NCBI GenBank assembly: GCA_018714895.1
Contig: DVMQ01000011.1
Location: 55,468 to 119,467 of the forward strand
Length of the DNA stretch: 64,000 nt
Origin: Coprovicinus avistercoris
GTDB taxonomy: Bacteria > Actinomycetota > Coriobacteriia > Coriobacteriales > Atopobiaceae
Reading direction: 5' to 3'
The position numbers and the translations under genes are program-made. Below, in pieces: positions 16,506 to 26,719 of the stretch (position 1 is its first letter; every line of letters starts with the position of its first letter). Below the pieces are notes generated by a model. That model worked only from the letters and a program-made list of their open reading frames with translations. It was not told where the DNA came from and ran no database searches.

Positions 16506-17363
16506 TTACTCATGCTCTTGCTTGACGCAATTCCACAACTCGTTGAGCTTGTCAGTACCCATCTCGGAAAGCTCTTCTTCCTGTTCGCGCGCCATTTCTT
16601 CCATGATGCTCCAGCGGGAGCGAAACTTCTCACAGGAACGCTCGAGCGCCTCTTCGGCATCGATTCCTTCCAAGCGCGCCACGTTGACAAGGGCAAAGAG
16701 CATGTCGCCAAACTCAAGCTCAGCAGCAGGTGTACCGGGCTCTTCGGCAAGAAACTCCCGGTGTTCTTCCTCGACCTTTTCCCAGACGTCCTCAACGGTT
16801 TCCCACTCAAATCCAACACGCGCAGCACGCTTAGAGATCTTCTGGCATTGCATTAACGCCGGCAACGCATGAGGAACACTGTCGAGCAGACCTACGGGTT
16901 TGCCTTCTTGTTCGGAGGCCTTCTCACGTTCGTCGCTCTTGACGTTTTCCCAAATATCAAGCACTTCGTCTGCTGAGTCTGCCTGAGTCTTGTCATTGAA
17001 GACATGAGGATGTCTGCGTACGAGCTTCTCGTTAAGCCCACGGCATACATCAGCAAGCGTAAATTCGCCCGCATCATCGGCAATTTGGGCATGGAGAAGC
17101 ACCTGCATCAGCACATCGCCAAGCTCTTCGCATAAATGTGCCGAATTGCCCTCATCTATCGCCTCGGCCGTTTCATACGCTTCTTCGATCATGTTCTTGC
17201 GAATAGACTCGTGCGTCTGCTCACGATCCCACGGACAGCCATCCTGCTGGCGCAGGCGCCATATCGTACGAGCAAGACGCTCAAAATCATCCTGCGTACC
17301 CGGCGCACCAGGGCGAGAGGCACTCTGAGCGTCTGCAGCAGCAACCAGTTTGTCGTTGTCCAC
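16506..17363 (-). CDS. mazG: MazG nucleoside triphosphate pyrophosphohydrolase
   Basis: 285 residues with two MazG helical modules. The first holds the metal-binding EEAYETAEAID and EELGDVLMQVLLHA motifs; the second has EELEFGDMLFALVN-type residues (here LEFGDMLFALVNVAR). The family hydrolyses non-canonical NTPs to NMP and pyrophosphate, cleaning the nucleotide pool. The GTG start at 17363 is preferred because AAGAGGC lies about 7 bases upstream and it falls just after the stop of the preceding gene; a longer reading to 17408 overlaps that gene and has no ribosome site. It sits downstream of mfd and an oxidoreductase gene in a likely operon. Confidence 0.92.
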   Translation of the reverse strand: MDNDKLVAAADAQSASRPGAPGTQDDFERLARTIWRLRQQDGCPWDREQTHESIRKNMIEEAYETAEAIDEGNSAHLCEELGDVLMQVLLHAQIADDAGEFTLADVCRGLNEKLVRRHPHVFNDKTQADSADEVLDIWENVKSDEREKASEQEGKPVGLLDSVPHALPALMQCQKISKRAARVGFEWETVEDVWEKVEEEHREFLAEEPGTPAAELEFGDMLFALVNVARLEGIDAEEALERSCEKFRSRWSIMEEMAREQEEELSEMGTDKLNELWNCVKQEHE

Positions 17364-17373
17364 CGTTTGCCTC

Positions 17374-18396
17374 TTATCGCTCTTCGGGATATAAAAAGCC
17401 CCACTCACGACGCACGTCAGTCATGAGCTCCATCACATCGTAGCTCCATTCAGCACAGCGCTGTGCCTCCGCCTCGCCAGCCACTGCAGCCTCAAGGTCA
17501 GCCAAGGCATAGTTAAGGGCCAGCCTGCGCTCGCCCGCACGGAATGTTTCCTGACGGTTCTCGGGCCACCAGGTAAACGTCGCCTCATCCGCACGCGGAT
17601 ATTCCATACCTTCGAGATAGCCCTTGTCGGTGGCGATAACATAGCGCTTGGGCTGCTTGGCATGAAGGGTGAGTGAGAACGTTGCCAGCTGATGCTCGGC
17701 ATTGCGCATAATAATGACGCTTTCCTCATCCACGCCGGTAAATGCGGGGTTCTCAAGCGAGCTGTACTCGGTCGGCTTGCTCTTTAAGAATGTACGTGCA
17801 AGCGTAAAGGCGTATACGCCAATATCGAGCATGGCGCCACCGGCCAACTCGGGATTAAAGAAGCGAATGTTGGGGTCATATTCACGGAAGCTGCCAAAGT
17901 TTACCTGCGCAAGATGCACTTGTCCAAAATCTCCAGCCTCAAGCTTTCGGCGAAGCATTTTATACAGAGGCATATGCAAAATGGTGCAGGCATCCATAAG
18001 GACCAGTCCACGCTCACGCGCAAGCGCCATTCCCTCATCAAGTTCTTCGGTATTGAGCGTAATGGCCTTCTCGCACAAGACGTGCTTGCCTGCATTGAGT
18101 GCCCCACGAATATACTCTGCGTGCGTGTTGTGTGGCGTTGTTATATACACCGCATCAATGGATGGATCGTCATAAAGCTCCTGGTAGGAGGTGTATACCC
18201 TGGGTACATCATGGCGGCTGGCAAATGCTTGTGCCTTCTCAAGCGTACGATTTGCCACACCATCAATATGGCGACCAACACGAGCAAGCGCATCTGCCAT
18301 CTCGTTTGCAATAACGCCACATCCAATAACGGCCCACTTCAGATGCGGAGCGCGGTTGAGAATAGCAAGTTCTTCAGCGGAAATAGGTTCTGTCAT
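17374..18396 (-). CDS. Gfo/Idh/MocA family NAD(P)-dependent oxidoreductase
   Basis: 340 residues. An N-terminal Rossmann fold starts with KWAVIGCGVIANEMADAL, followed by the family's CEKAITLN motif (in place of the common EKP) and the C-terminal alpha/beta domain with the VNFGSFREYDPN and GGAMLDIGVYAFTLA stretches seen in dimeric sugar or diol dehydrogenases. The substrate is probably a sugar, cyclitol or dihydrodiol-type compound, and cannot be fixed from sequence. The start has AAGGAG ahead. It is inserted between mfd and mazG with gaps of about 10 bases, where other actinobacteria usually have no such gene. Confidence 0.9.
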   Translation of the reverse strand: MTEPISAEELAILNRAPHLKWAVIGCGVIANEMADALARVGRHIDGVANRTLEKAQAFASRHDVPRVYTSYQELYDDPSIDAVYITTPHNTHAEYIRGALNAGKHVLCEKAITLNTEELDEGMALARERGLVLMDACTILHMPLYKMLRRKLEAGDFGQVHLAQVNFGSFREYDPNIRFFNPELAGGAMLDIGVYAFTLARTFLKSKPTEYSSLENPAFTGVDEESVIIMRNAEHQLATFSLTLHAKQPKRYVIATDKGYLEGMEYPRADEATFTWWPENRQETFRAGERRLALNYALADLEAAVAGEAEAQRCAEWSYDVMELMTDVRREWGFLYPEER

Positions 18397-18407
18397 ATAC
18401 CGTCTCC

Positions 18408-21400
18408 TTATTCTGTTTCGTCGTCGCCGCCCACTTGTTCCAACACACCAAGCGCCACAGGCAAAAGTTCCTCAGCACTGCGCTCCTGAGAAGCACGGCG
18501 AGAAGCACTTCCACCGCGACGAGATGCACTTGTAGCACTCGCACGAGCAAGTCTGAACGGATACGCCAGCTTGCGAGTCTTGGGATACACAATAGCACCC
18601 TGCTCGCGAAGCTTAAGCCCGGCTGCACGTGGCACTTCAATTCCCATATAGATGAGACGCCCGTCGGTAAGCGAAATGGAGGTAACTCCCAAACGTCCAG
18701 CTCGAATACGCATACGAGCGCGATCCATGAGGTTGCGACCTGCCAAAGGCAGTGCACCATAGCGCTCGATAAGGTCATGTTCCAGCTCGTCCACGTCGGC
18801 GAGTTCCGCCGCAGTTGCCAGGCGGCGATATGCCATTACACGACGGTCAACATCGGGTACATATTCTTCTGCCAGATAGAAGTCTGCTGGCAAATTGATA
18901 GTAACTTCTGGCTGTTCGGCATCGGCAATTTCGCCGCGTGCCTCTGCAACGGCAGTACCAAGCATCTGGGTAAACAGGTCAAAACCAACACCGGAAAGGT
19001 TGCCATGCTGCTCGGCACCTACCAGCGATCCGGCACCACGGATTTCGAGATCTCGCATGGCAATGCGCATACCGCTACCCAAATCCTGATTTTCATTAAT
19101 GGCGGTAAGACGCTCGGTGGCCTCTGGGGTAAGCGGCTGATCGGGCGGGAACATGAAGTAGGCATACGCCTGAGTTCTTCCGCGTCCCACGCGACCTTTC
19201 AGCTGATAGAGCTGTGCCAAACCGAGGCGCTGCGAATCTTCTATTACAAGCGTATTTGTCCTCGGATTATCAATACCACTCTCAATAATGGTTGTAGCAA
19301 CAAGAACATCGATCTCGTGAGCTTCAAACGCCATCATAACGTCTTCTACCTCACGAGCACTCATTTTGCCATGCGCTACACCAACTCGTGCCTCTGGAGC
19401 TGCTTCAGCAACACGCGCTGCCGCCTCATCGATGCTGCGAACACGATTAGAAACGTAGTACACCTGGCCGTTACGCGCCAACTCTGTGCGAATAGCATCG
19501 GATACCACGTCGGGATCCCATTCGCCCACATGCACCTCAACCGGCTTTCTGCCCGGAGGAGGCGTCATGATGAGGCTCATATCGCGCACGCCGCTCATAG
19601 CCATCTGCATCGTGCGCGGAATGGGTGTCGCCGACAGTGTAAGCACGTCCACCTGCTCGCGCATATTTTTGAGCTGCTCTTTATGCTGCACGCCAAAGCG
19701 TTGCTCTTCGTCGATAATCACCAGGCCGAGATCATGCGGGTTAACATCGCTCGAAAGCAGACGGTGAGTACCAATGAGCACTTGCGCCTCGCCCGATGCA
19801 AAATCTTCTAAGGCTTTTCGCTGTCGTGCAGGCGTTACAAAACGCGACATGACGCGCACATCTACATCAAACGGCGAGAAGCGCGAGAAAAACGTCTGGT
19901 AGTGCTGCTCGGCCAAAATGGTTGTAGGACACAGCACCATCACCTGACGACCATCGGCAACGCACTTAAACGCTGCTCGCAGAGCAACCTCAGTCTTGCC
20001 AAAGCCCACATCGCCACAGAGCAAGCGATCCATGGGGCGAGGAGCTTCCATATCTGCCTTGATATCGGCAATTGCGCCGGCTTGGTCAGAGGTGAGCTCA
20101 TAGGGAAAACTCGCCTCCATATCTGCCTGGGCAGGTGTGTCAGGCGCAAAGGCATGGCCTGCCACAGCAGAGCGCCGGGTATAAAGATCCACGAGGTCAA
20201 ACGCAAGTCGTTTCGCCGAACGACGCGCCTTGCCAGTAACGCGAGACCAGTCGGCAGTATTGAGACGTGTCAGACGCGGAGAAGAACCGTCAGGTCCAAC
20301 ATAACGGCTGAGACGATCGACCTGCTCAAGCGGCACAAAGAGCTTATCGCCGCCAGCGTATTCCAAAAGGAAGTAATCGCGCTCTCGCCCTGCCACCTCT
20401 TGGCGAACAATATCGGCAAACAAAGCGATGCCATGGGTGGCGTGCACTACGTAATCACCTGGTTTAAAGGGGAACGTAATCTTGGTTGGGTCAATGCGAC
20501 GAGCGCGTTTGCGCGCCATGCGCTGCGTAAGATCTCCCACCGAGAGAATGGCCAATCTGGAAGCCGGCAGCACAACACCAGCGGGAACCGCTGCATCAAA
20601 AAATGTAACAACGCCTGGCTGAAGTGGTTCTACGTCACTTGTTGCATGGGAGTCTTCAAACGGAATAGTGTTGGCAGGATCATTTGCAAGTGATTCGCAA
20701 AATGGAATACCCTCATCGCCAAAACTCAGTTCCAGCGAAGCGCGAGCACCGCGATCGGGCACAGCAAAAGCCACTGCCATATTGTTGGATACAAACTGAC
20801 GGACACGCCCAATAAATTTGGCATCAGAGCCTGCCAGATCGGGCTGACGCACTTCAAGCTTTGTTACCGCAGAGGTGCCTGCACGCATGATGGAAGAGAA
20901 GGAAAAACGCTGCTGGGCGCCAAAATCCATGGCACGCGGCTGAATATACAAACCCTCTAATGATGCATGGGCGGCCTGTGCTGTAGCTTCCAGCTCATCG
21001 TAAGCTCGCAAACAATCATCAAACAAAGCTCGAGGCTCTGCGAGTACGACAAGTGTTTCTTTACAGATGTGTGCAAGCGGAGAATCCGTTGATCCGTAGA
21101 GCTCAGGAAGGTAGCGGTCGATAATAGGCGCAGATGAGCGCGCTTCGATAAGCTCAAGATCCTGTGCAATGCGACCATCCAAACGCGCCGATGCTTCAAG
21201 TGCTTCTCGCGCGCGGCCAACTGTTTCGTCAGTAAGCGCAAGCTCACGACAGGGCGACACGGTAACCGATTCCAACTCACCAATCGTCTGACCCGTTGAC
21301 GACACCATACGGCGAACACGGTCAACCTCATCGCCAAAAAACTCAATGCGCACTGGCGAGGTGGCCTGAGCAGGAAAAATATCCACCGCGTCACCATGAA

Positions 21401-21926
21401 TATGAAAAGAGCCCGGAGAAGCTGCTTCACCATCGTCGGCATACCCCATGCCAACAAGCAGAGCTCCAACGTCTTCGAATGGCACCTCATCGCCCACGGC
21501 AAACGTTGCACTCGCCCAAAAGCCCGAGCCAGCCGGCGGCACACAGCGCATAAGCGAACGAGCGCTTGCTACCACTACCCGCGGTTCTCCCTGAGCCAGC
21601 GCCGCAAGCGCCTGGCACCGAGCCCCGATGACCGCATCATCCGAGGCAACATCGGCCCACGGAAGATCACGGCGCTCGGGATAGCGCATTACCATATCCA
21701 AGCCCAGCCATGCGGTAAGCGTTCGCGCCGCTCTATCAGCGGCTTCCTCACCGCTTACCACAAACAGACAAGGACGTGGATTGCGCGCCCAAAGTGCTGC
21801 GAGCATGAGCGGACGAGCGCTCTGCGAAACCGCAAGCGTTACGTCCTCGCCCGCATTTAAATCATGTAGAACTGGCAGGAGATCAGGATCGGAGAACAGA
21901 GCCTGAGCAACTCGATGAATAAACAC
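18408..21926 (-). CDS. mfd: Transcription-repair coupling factor Mfd
   Basis: 1172 residues, a normal length. The order is the UvrB-like N-terminal region, RNA-polymerase interaction domain beginning PGDYVVHATHGIALF, RecG-like translocase with Walker A GDVGFGKTEVALR and DEEQ box VIIDEEQRFG, the helicase motif QLKGRVGRG, and the C-terminal TRCF domain. Mfd removes stalled RNA polymerase and recruits UvrA to the lesion. I placed the start at GTG 21926, after GGGGG and 13 bases past the preceding stop, instead of a longer reading into that gene. The C-terminus has a Ser/Arg-rich insertion (SATSASRRGGSASRR). It probably shares a transcript with the glycogen genes upstream. Confidence 0.96.
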   Translation of the reverse strand: MFIHRVAQALFSDPDLLPVLHDLNAGEDVTLAVSQSARPLMLAALWARNPRPCLFVVSGEEAADRAARTLTAWLGLDMVMRYPERRDLPWADVASDDAVIGARCQALAALAQGEPRVVVASARSLMRCVPPAGSGFWASATFAVGDEVPFEDVGALLVGMGYADDGEAASPGSFHIHGDAVDIFPAQATSPVRIEFFGDEVDRVRRMVSSTGQTIGELESVTVSPCRELALTDETVGRAREALEASARLDGRIAQDLELIEARSSAPIIDRYLPELYGSTDSPLAHICKETLVVLAEPRALFDDCLRAYDELEATAQAAHASLEGLYIQPRAMDFGAQQRFSFSSIMRAGTSAVTKLEVRQPDLAGSDAKFIGRVRQFVSNNMAVAFAVPDRGARASLELSFGDEGIPFCESLANDPANTIPFEDSHATSDVEPLQPGVVTFFDAAVPAGVVLPASRLAILSVGDLTQRMARKRARRIDPTKITFPFKPGDYVVHATHGIALFADIVRQEVAGRERDYFLLEYAGGDKLFVPLEQVDRLSRYVGPDGSSPRLTRLNTADWSRVTGKARRSAKRLAFDLVDLYTRRSAVAGHAFAPDTPAQADMEASFPYELTSDQAGAIADIKADMEAPRPMDRLLCGDVGFGKTEVALRAAFKCVADGRQVMVLCPTTILAEQHYQTFFSRFSPFDVDVRVMSRFVTPARQRKALEDFASGEAQVLIGTHRLLSSDVNPHDLGLVIIDEEQRFGVQHKEQLKNMREQVDVLTLSATPIPRTMQMAMSGVRDMSLIMTPPPGRKPVEVHVGEWDPDVVSDAIRTELARNGQVYYVSNRVRSIDEAAARVAEAAPEARVGVAHGKMSAREVEDVMMAFEAHEIDVLVATTIIESGIDNPRTNTLVIEDSQRLGLAQLYQLKGRVGRGRTQAYAYFMFPPDQPLTPEATERLTAINENQDLGSGMRIAMRDLEIRGAGSLVGAEQHGNLSGVGFDLFTQMLGTAVAEARGEIADAEQPEVTINLPADFYLAEEYVPDVDRRVMAYRRLATAAELADVDELEHDLIERYGALPLAGRNLMDRARMRIRAGRLGVTSISLTDGRLIYMGIEVPRAAGLKLREQGAIVYPKTRKLAYPFRLARASATSASRRGGSASRRASQERSAEELLPVALGVLEQVGGDDETE

Positions 21927-21939
21927 TAAAGCCCCCAGC

Positions 21940-24900
21940 CTACAGACGATTTGCCCGCTCGGTAACCTCGCGCATCCGCTCGCAGGCACTCTCTACCTGA
22001 GCAGCTTTGGCACGCCATTTCCAGTTGTCACCCACGGTACCCGGGCGATTCATACGGTCTGCCTCACCAAGGCCCAAAGCATCCTGAAGCTGCACCATCA
22101 CCACATCGGCACTGCTCTGCTCACATACTTCAAGTGCGCGCTGAGCAACATCGTGGGCTGCTTGCTCATCGGCGCCACCGCAGAATCTGCCTGCGCACCA
22201 GCCCAGCAACGTCTGCGTGTCGTGCGTGCTCGTATAGGCAATTTTGTGGGCAGCAGGCTGCCATCCATCAAGCGAGAAAGCATCGGCAAACACACACACG
22301 TCCATACCAACTACGCCGCAGCTTGCCATCAGAGCACGAATTGCCGGGGTGATAAGACCCAGGTCCTCTGCAATAACGGGTAGAGGTCCAAACTCTTTGA
22401 ATGCGCGCTCAAAGAGTTCACGTCCCGGACCAACACGCCAGCGGCCATCGCCGGCATTATGATCCCGAGGTATTGCATAAAACGAAGAGAATCCTAGGAA
22501 ATGATCGAGGCGCACATAATCGTAGAGTGCAAATGCTCTGGCAAATCTCTGCATCCACCACGCATAATCCTCTGCACGCAGAGCATCCCAGTCATACACC
22601 GGATTGCCCCATACCTGGCCGCTCGGTGAAAATGCATCTGGCGGGGTTCCCGCTACAACATTGGGCTCGCCGTTTGCATTGAGGCGGAAGATGTTGCGGT
22701 GCGCCCACACATCTGCAGAATCCAGTGAGACATACATGGGCATGTCGCCCACAATCTGAATGCCCTGCTCATGGGCATACGCACGCAGCTCATCCCACTG
22801 CAGCTGGAACTCAAACTGTTTGCGTCGAACAATTTCAATTTCGTCGACAAGTTCAGGATCGTTCAGAAGCTCGGGGCTCCAATCGCGATACTTCTCGGGC
22901 CACTGTTGCCATGGACCATCGTCAATCACCGCTTTTATCGCCATAAAGGTGGCGTACGGATCCAGCCATTGCGCATGTTCAGCACAAAACGCCTGGTATG
23001 CCTTCTCATCAATCTTGCGTGCCCGGGCTTTTTCCTGAGAGACCAGCGCAAAGTTGCCCGCAAAAGCGGAAAGGCCAGCATAGGGCGATCCATGAGCATC
23101 GGTAGGATTGACCGGCAAGATTTGCCAATAGCGCTGCCCTGCTCGCTTAAGCCAGTCGCAGAAGTGGAAAGCTGCCTCACCGAGCGTTCCTGCTTCGCCA
23201 TCTTCTGTTGCTGCAGGAATCGATGTGATGTGCGCGAGAATACCTGAGCCGCGTTCTGGCGTGCGAACAAGATTGCGCTCGTTGTGGAAATAGAGCACGG
23301 CGGATCCAAGCTGAGGAAGGCGCACGGTTACATGGTCGCCAAGTACTTCGACCTCACGCCCTGAAATAACCTCATCCACTTCCTCTGCACGCATAGGCAC
23401 GCTCACCTCGCGCACAGCCGAAAGACTCCGGTTTACCAGAACTGTTGCGCTCTCACCCGTCGTAGCATCTGTGCGAGTAAACCCGAAAATGTCTTCGCCT
23501 TCGCTAAAGGCTTCAATATCCCCATTGACCAACACTGGCAGCGTTCTGCGCAGATTGATGGCATTGAGATAAATAGTCTGACAATTGCGATTCTCGTGAC
23601 CCCAAGGGAAGGTCCCGCGGTTATAAGGATCGGCATAGCCCTCCATGCCAACTTCATCGCCGTAATAAATGCTGGGAACACCCGGCAGTGTCATCTGGAG
23701 CAGAACCGCGAGCCACAGCCTGGCCTGTGCAAGACCGAGCTGATCGCCATTGAGGCGGTAACGGAATCGCTCCTCATCGGAAAGCGAGCCCGAATCAGGC
23801 GCACCGCCCAGGATTGTAAGAAGTCGCTCGGTATCATGGGTGCCAAGCATGTTGAGTGCCTCTGCAAAGGCATCTGGGGGATAGTTTTCATGCATGCTCT
23901 CAATGCGCTCGGCAAGCTCTGCAGCGTTACCCCACCCCATGATGTAGGAAATGAGCGGAGCGCGGAGGTTGTAGTTCATACAACAATCCAACTCATCGCC
24001 GAGGAAATAGCGGCGCAGCTTGCCGTAGCTAATCTTGTTGGATGCGTCCTCCCATACTTCGCCCAACACGAGAGCATCGGGACGCTCTTTAAGGGCTGCT
24101 TTCTTCAGCTCGACGAGAAAATCATCAGGCAGCTCATCGGCTACATCGAGACGCCAGCCGCTCGCACCAGCACGCAACCAATGACGAATAACGCCATCTT
24201 TACCAAAAACAAGCTCTCGATAGCCTGGATCTTCCTCATTGAGGTCGGGCAGATCTCCTACACCCCACCAGCTTGAATAGTCATAACCATCCTCAGAGAA
24301 GTGGTACCAGCTTCGATAAGGTGAATCAGGACTTTGATAGGCACCAAGCGTATCGTAATTTCCGTACTTATTGAAATAACGGCTGTCGCAACCGGTGTGG
24401 TTGAACACGCCATCCAAAATGATTGAAATGCCAAAGTTGTGAGCCTCAAGGCAGAGCGCAGAAAACTCCTCTTCATCACCGAGCATCGGATCGATATGAA
24501 GATAGTCAGCCGTATCGTAGCGATGGTTGCTTGCCGCCTCGAAAATGGGATTGAGGTAGATAACAGTCACACCCATATCGTGCAGGTATGACAAGTTCTC
24601 GCGAATGCCCGAGAGTGTGCCGCCATAAAAGTCCCAGCGAACAATGCGGCCGAGCTCGTCTTTCTCATATCGAACTGGTGTTGTCCAGTCTTCTACCAGA
24701 GCTCGACCGGGCCCTTTGCGTTCATGCGCCAAGGCCTGTGTAACACGCTCGCGCCACTCTGCTCCGCGAGCAAACCTGTCGGGAAAAATCTGGTAGACAA
24801 TACCCCCGCGATACCAGTCTGGCTTTATAGCACGAGGTTTATATACCGTCATTTGGAATGACGGCCCCTGATACGAACGAAGTTCGCCTTCTCCGCCAGT

Positions 24901-25200
24901 ACGTCCTTCGCGGGCTCCATACCACAGGACATCGCCATCGGCAGTAGTGAACTTGAAGGTATACCAAACGATTCGAGCCTCATCGAAACTAATGGTGCGA
25001 GAAAACTCAAGGCATTCTTCCGTAGATTGAGCCTCCATAGGCAGAAGCTCTTCGCCAATCTCATCGGACCAGAGTCTGAGTTCACAAGTAATGTTATCTA
25101 CATCCCATACGTCCACAGCAAGACGTACGGCGCCACCCACCTGGATGGCGCCGTACGGATCTCTGAACGAGAGGGAGCGACTATTATGAAGCGCCCTCAT
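21940..25200 (-). CDS. Fusion: GH13 neopullulanase-like alpha-glucosidase + GH77 4-alpha-glucanotransferase
   Basis: 1086 residues joining two glycogen-handling enzymes. Residues 1-125 form a CBM34-like N domain. Residues about 130-640 form a GH13 barrel of the neopullulanase/cyclomaltodextrinase type, with nucleophile Asp352 (GWRLDVADE), acid Glu381 (VLGEVW) and Asp456 (GTHDTER). Residues about 645-1086 are MalQ-like GH77, with nucleophile Asp899 (YVRLDHFLG), acid Glu945 (VIAEDLG) and Asp994 (STHDTQ). All six catalytic acids are present, so both halves should work. The combination could hydrolyse branch stubs and re-join maltooligosaccharides, as a debranching enzyme does. The start follows AAGGGGGAC and lies 20 bases after glgA in the same operon. 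Confidence 0.93.
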   Translation of the reverse strand: MRALHNSRSLSFRDPYGAIQVGGAVRLAVDVWDVDNITCELRLWSDEIGEELLPMEAQSTEECLEFSRTISFDEARIVWYTFKFTTADGDVLWYGAREGRTGGEGELRSYQGPSFQMTVYKPRAIKPDWYRGGIVYQIFPDRFARGAEWRERVTQALAHERKGPGRALVEDWTTPVRYEKDELGRIVRWDFYGGTLSGIRENLSYLHDMGVTVIYLNPIFEAASNHRYDTADYLHIDPMLGDEEEFSALCLEAHNFGISIILDGVFNHTGCDSRYFNKYGNYDTLGAYQSPDSPYRSWYHFSEDGYDYSSWWGVGDLPDLNEEDPGYRELVFGKDGVIRHWLRAGASGWRLDVADELPDDFLVELKKAALKERPDALVLGEVWEDASNKISYGKLRRYFLGDELDCCMNYNLRAPLISYIMGWGNAAELAERIESMHENYPPDAFAEALNMLGTHDTERLLTILGGAPDSGSLSDEERFRYRLNGDQLGLAQARLWLAVLLQMTLPGVPSIYYGDEVGMEGYADPYNRGTFPWGHENRNCQTIYLNAINLRRTLPVLVNGDIEAFSEGEDIFGFTRTDATTGESATVLVNRSLSAVREVSVPMRAEEVDEVISGREVEVLGDHVTVRLPQLGSAVLYFHNERNLVRTPERGSGILAHITSIPAATEDGEAGTLGEAAFHFCDWLKRAGQRYWQILPVNPTDAHGSPYAGLSAFAGNFALVSQEKARARKIDEKAYQAFCAEHAQWLDPYATFMAIKAVIDDGPWQQWPEKYRDWSPELLNDPELVDEIEIVRRKQFEFQLQWDELRAYAHEQGIQIVGDMPMYVSLDSADVWAHRNIFRLNANGEPNVVAGTPPDAFSPSGQVWGNPVYDWDALRAEDYAWWMQRFARAFALYDYVRLDHFLGFSSFYAIPRDHNAGDGRWRVGPGRELFERAFKEFGPLPVIAEDLGLITPAIRALMASCGVVGMDVCVFADAFSLDGWQPAAHKIAYTSTHDTQTLLGWCAGRFCGGADEQAAHDVAQRALEVCEQSSADVVMVQLQDALGLGEADRMNRPGTVGDNWKWRAKAAQVESACERMREVTERANRL

Positions 25201-25220
25201 TGTCCCCCTTTGCGCATAGG

Positions 25221-26714
25221 TTACCGATCTCTGCGCTTAATGTACCGGATAACCTCGGGGTGCAACGTGTGGTAGATGTCAACATAGTCGTCGGCAGCGC
25301 GATGCCACCCGAAGTCCTTCTCCATTGCATGACGTTGGAGTTCTTTCCAAACGTCTGGTTGAGTCCAGAACACTTCGCAAGCATTGAGTAGGGTATCGCA
25401 CATTTCGTCCGCATTAAAGTTCGCAAAGCGGAATCCATCACCTTCACCGGTATATTTGTTGTACGGATTTACCGTATCCACCAAACCACCGGTCTCGCGA
25501 ACAACAGGAAGCGTGCCATACCGCATGGCGATCATCTGAGAAAGACCGCAGGGCTCAAACTGAGAAGGCATCAAGAAGAGGTCCGCGCCGGAGTACATAC
25601 GCTGGGCAAGAGCGGAGTCGAAGGTAATGCGGGCGCACATCATATCGCTGTAGCGCCAATCGAAGTAACGCATTGAGTCTTCGTATTCCTTATCACCCGT
25701 GCCAAGCACTGCAAGCTGAACGCCACGAGACATAATGCGATCGATGGCGTACTGCACGAGATCGAGTCCCTTTTGTTTGGTCAGACGACCAACCATAACC
25801 ACAAGCGGACGCTCGGGATCTACGCGGAGCCCAAGCTCCTCTTGGAGCGCGGCTTTGCACTCAGCCTTACCTGAAAGATCATCCACACTAAAGTTGGCAA
25901 AGATTTCAGGATCAGACTTGGGGTTGTACTCTGCCATGTCAATGCCGTTGAGAACACCCTTAAGAGCGTCTCCGCGACGCTGGAACTCATACTCAAGACC
26001 CTCGCCATAGAATGGCATCTTGAGCTCCTGAGCATATGTGGGGCTTACAGTTGTCAGAAGGTCAGAGTAGCGAACAGCACCGCGCATGTAATTGATGGTT
26101 TGCGGACCAACATAGAGCTGGTCTACTGCGGCAGGAACATCGGCAAGTCCGAGAATATCCTTCAGAACAAAGTCGGAATATTGACCCTGGAACTTTACGT
26201 TATGAATCGTAAAGATGGTACGGACGTTGTCGTAGATGTCTCCGTGATAGAACTCGCGCAAAAACACGGGCGCCATTGCGGTCTGCCAGTCGTTGCAGTG
26301 CAGAATATCGCACTGAAGATCCTCGACATACTGCATGGCTTCGAGCAGTGCCTTGGAGAAGTAAGCAAAGCGCTCGCCATCGTCAAAGTAGCCATAAAGG
26401 GCATCGCGGGCAAAGTAATACTCATTGTCCACGAAATAGAAATCAATATCGCGGTATACAAGGTGCTCAATACCGCAGTACACACTGCGCCAGCCAAGAG
26501 GTACGTAAAACTCGCATACATGATCCATGCGCGAGCGATACTCCTCCGGAATGGTCGCATATTTAGGAAGGATAACTGCAATCTTGCAGCCGGCACGGCG
26601 CAGTGCTGGCGGCAAAGAACCGCCAACATCGCCGAGGCCACCTGTCTTAGCAAACGGCACTACCTCAGATGAGGCAAAGACAACCCGAAGCTTCCTTCTT
26701 TTCTTCTCTGCCAT
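25221..26714 (-). CDS. glgA: Glycogen synthase
   Basis: 497 residues, GT5 family. The ADP-glucose-binding KTGGLGD motif is at residues 23-29. The C-terminal GT-B half has VGRLTKQKGLDLV and the PSQFEPCGLSQMIAMRYGT acceptor/nucleotide motif. It adds glucose from ADP-glucose to the non-reducing ends of glycogen. It follows glgD by 5 bases and precedes the GH13-GH77 fusion, so supply, polymerisation and remodelling are on one transcript. Confidence 0.96.
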   Translation of the reverse strand: MAEKKRRKLRVVFASSEVVPFAKTGGLGDVGGSLPPALRRAGCKIAVILPKYATIPEEYRSRMDHVCEFYVPLGWRSVYCGIEHLVYRDIDFYFVDNEYYFARDALYGYFDDGERFAYFSKALLEAMQYVEDLQCDILHCNDWQTAMAPVFLREFYHGDIYDNVRTIFTIHNVKFQGQYSDFVLKDILGLADVPAAVDQLYVGPQTINYMRGAVRYSDLLTTVSPTYAQELKMPFYGEGLEYEFQRRGDALKGVLNGIDMAEYNPKSDPEIFANFSVDDLSGKAECKAALQEELGLRVDPERPLVVMVGRLTKQKGLDLVQYAIDRIMSRGVQLAVLGTGDKEYEDSMRYFDWRYSDMMCARITFDSALAQRMYSGADLFLMPSQFEPCGLSQMIAMRYGTLPVVRETGGLVDTVNPYNKYTGEGDGFRFANFNADEMCDTLLNACEVFWTQPDVWKELQRHAMEKDFGWHRAADDYVDIYHTLHPEVIRYIKRRDR

Positions 26715-26719
26715 AGTTC

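Noticed and set aside
18435..19811. A 458-codon open frame on the plus strand opposite mfd
   Set aside because: It lies fully antisense to highly conserved Mfd helicase motifs and its product is a low-complexity mix of His, Cys and Arg residues without a domain. It is a shadow frame.
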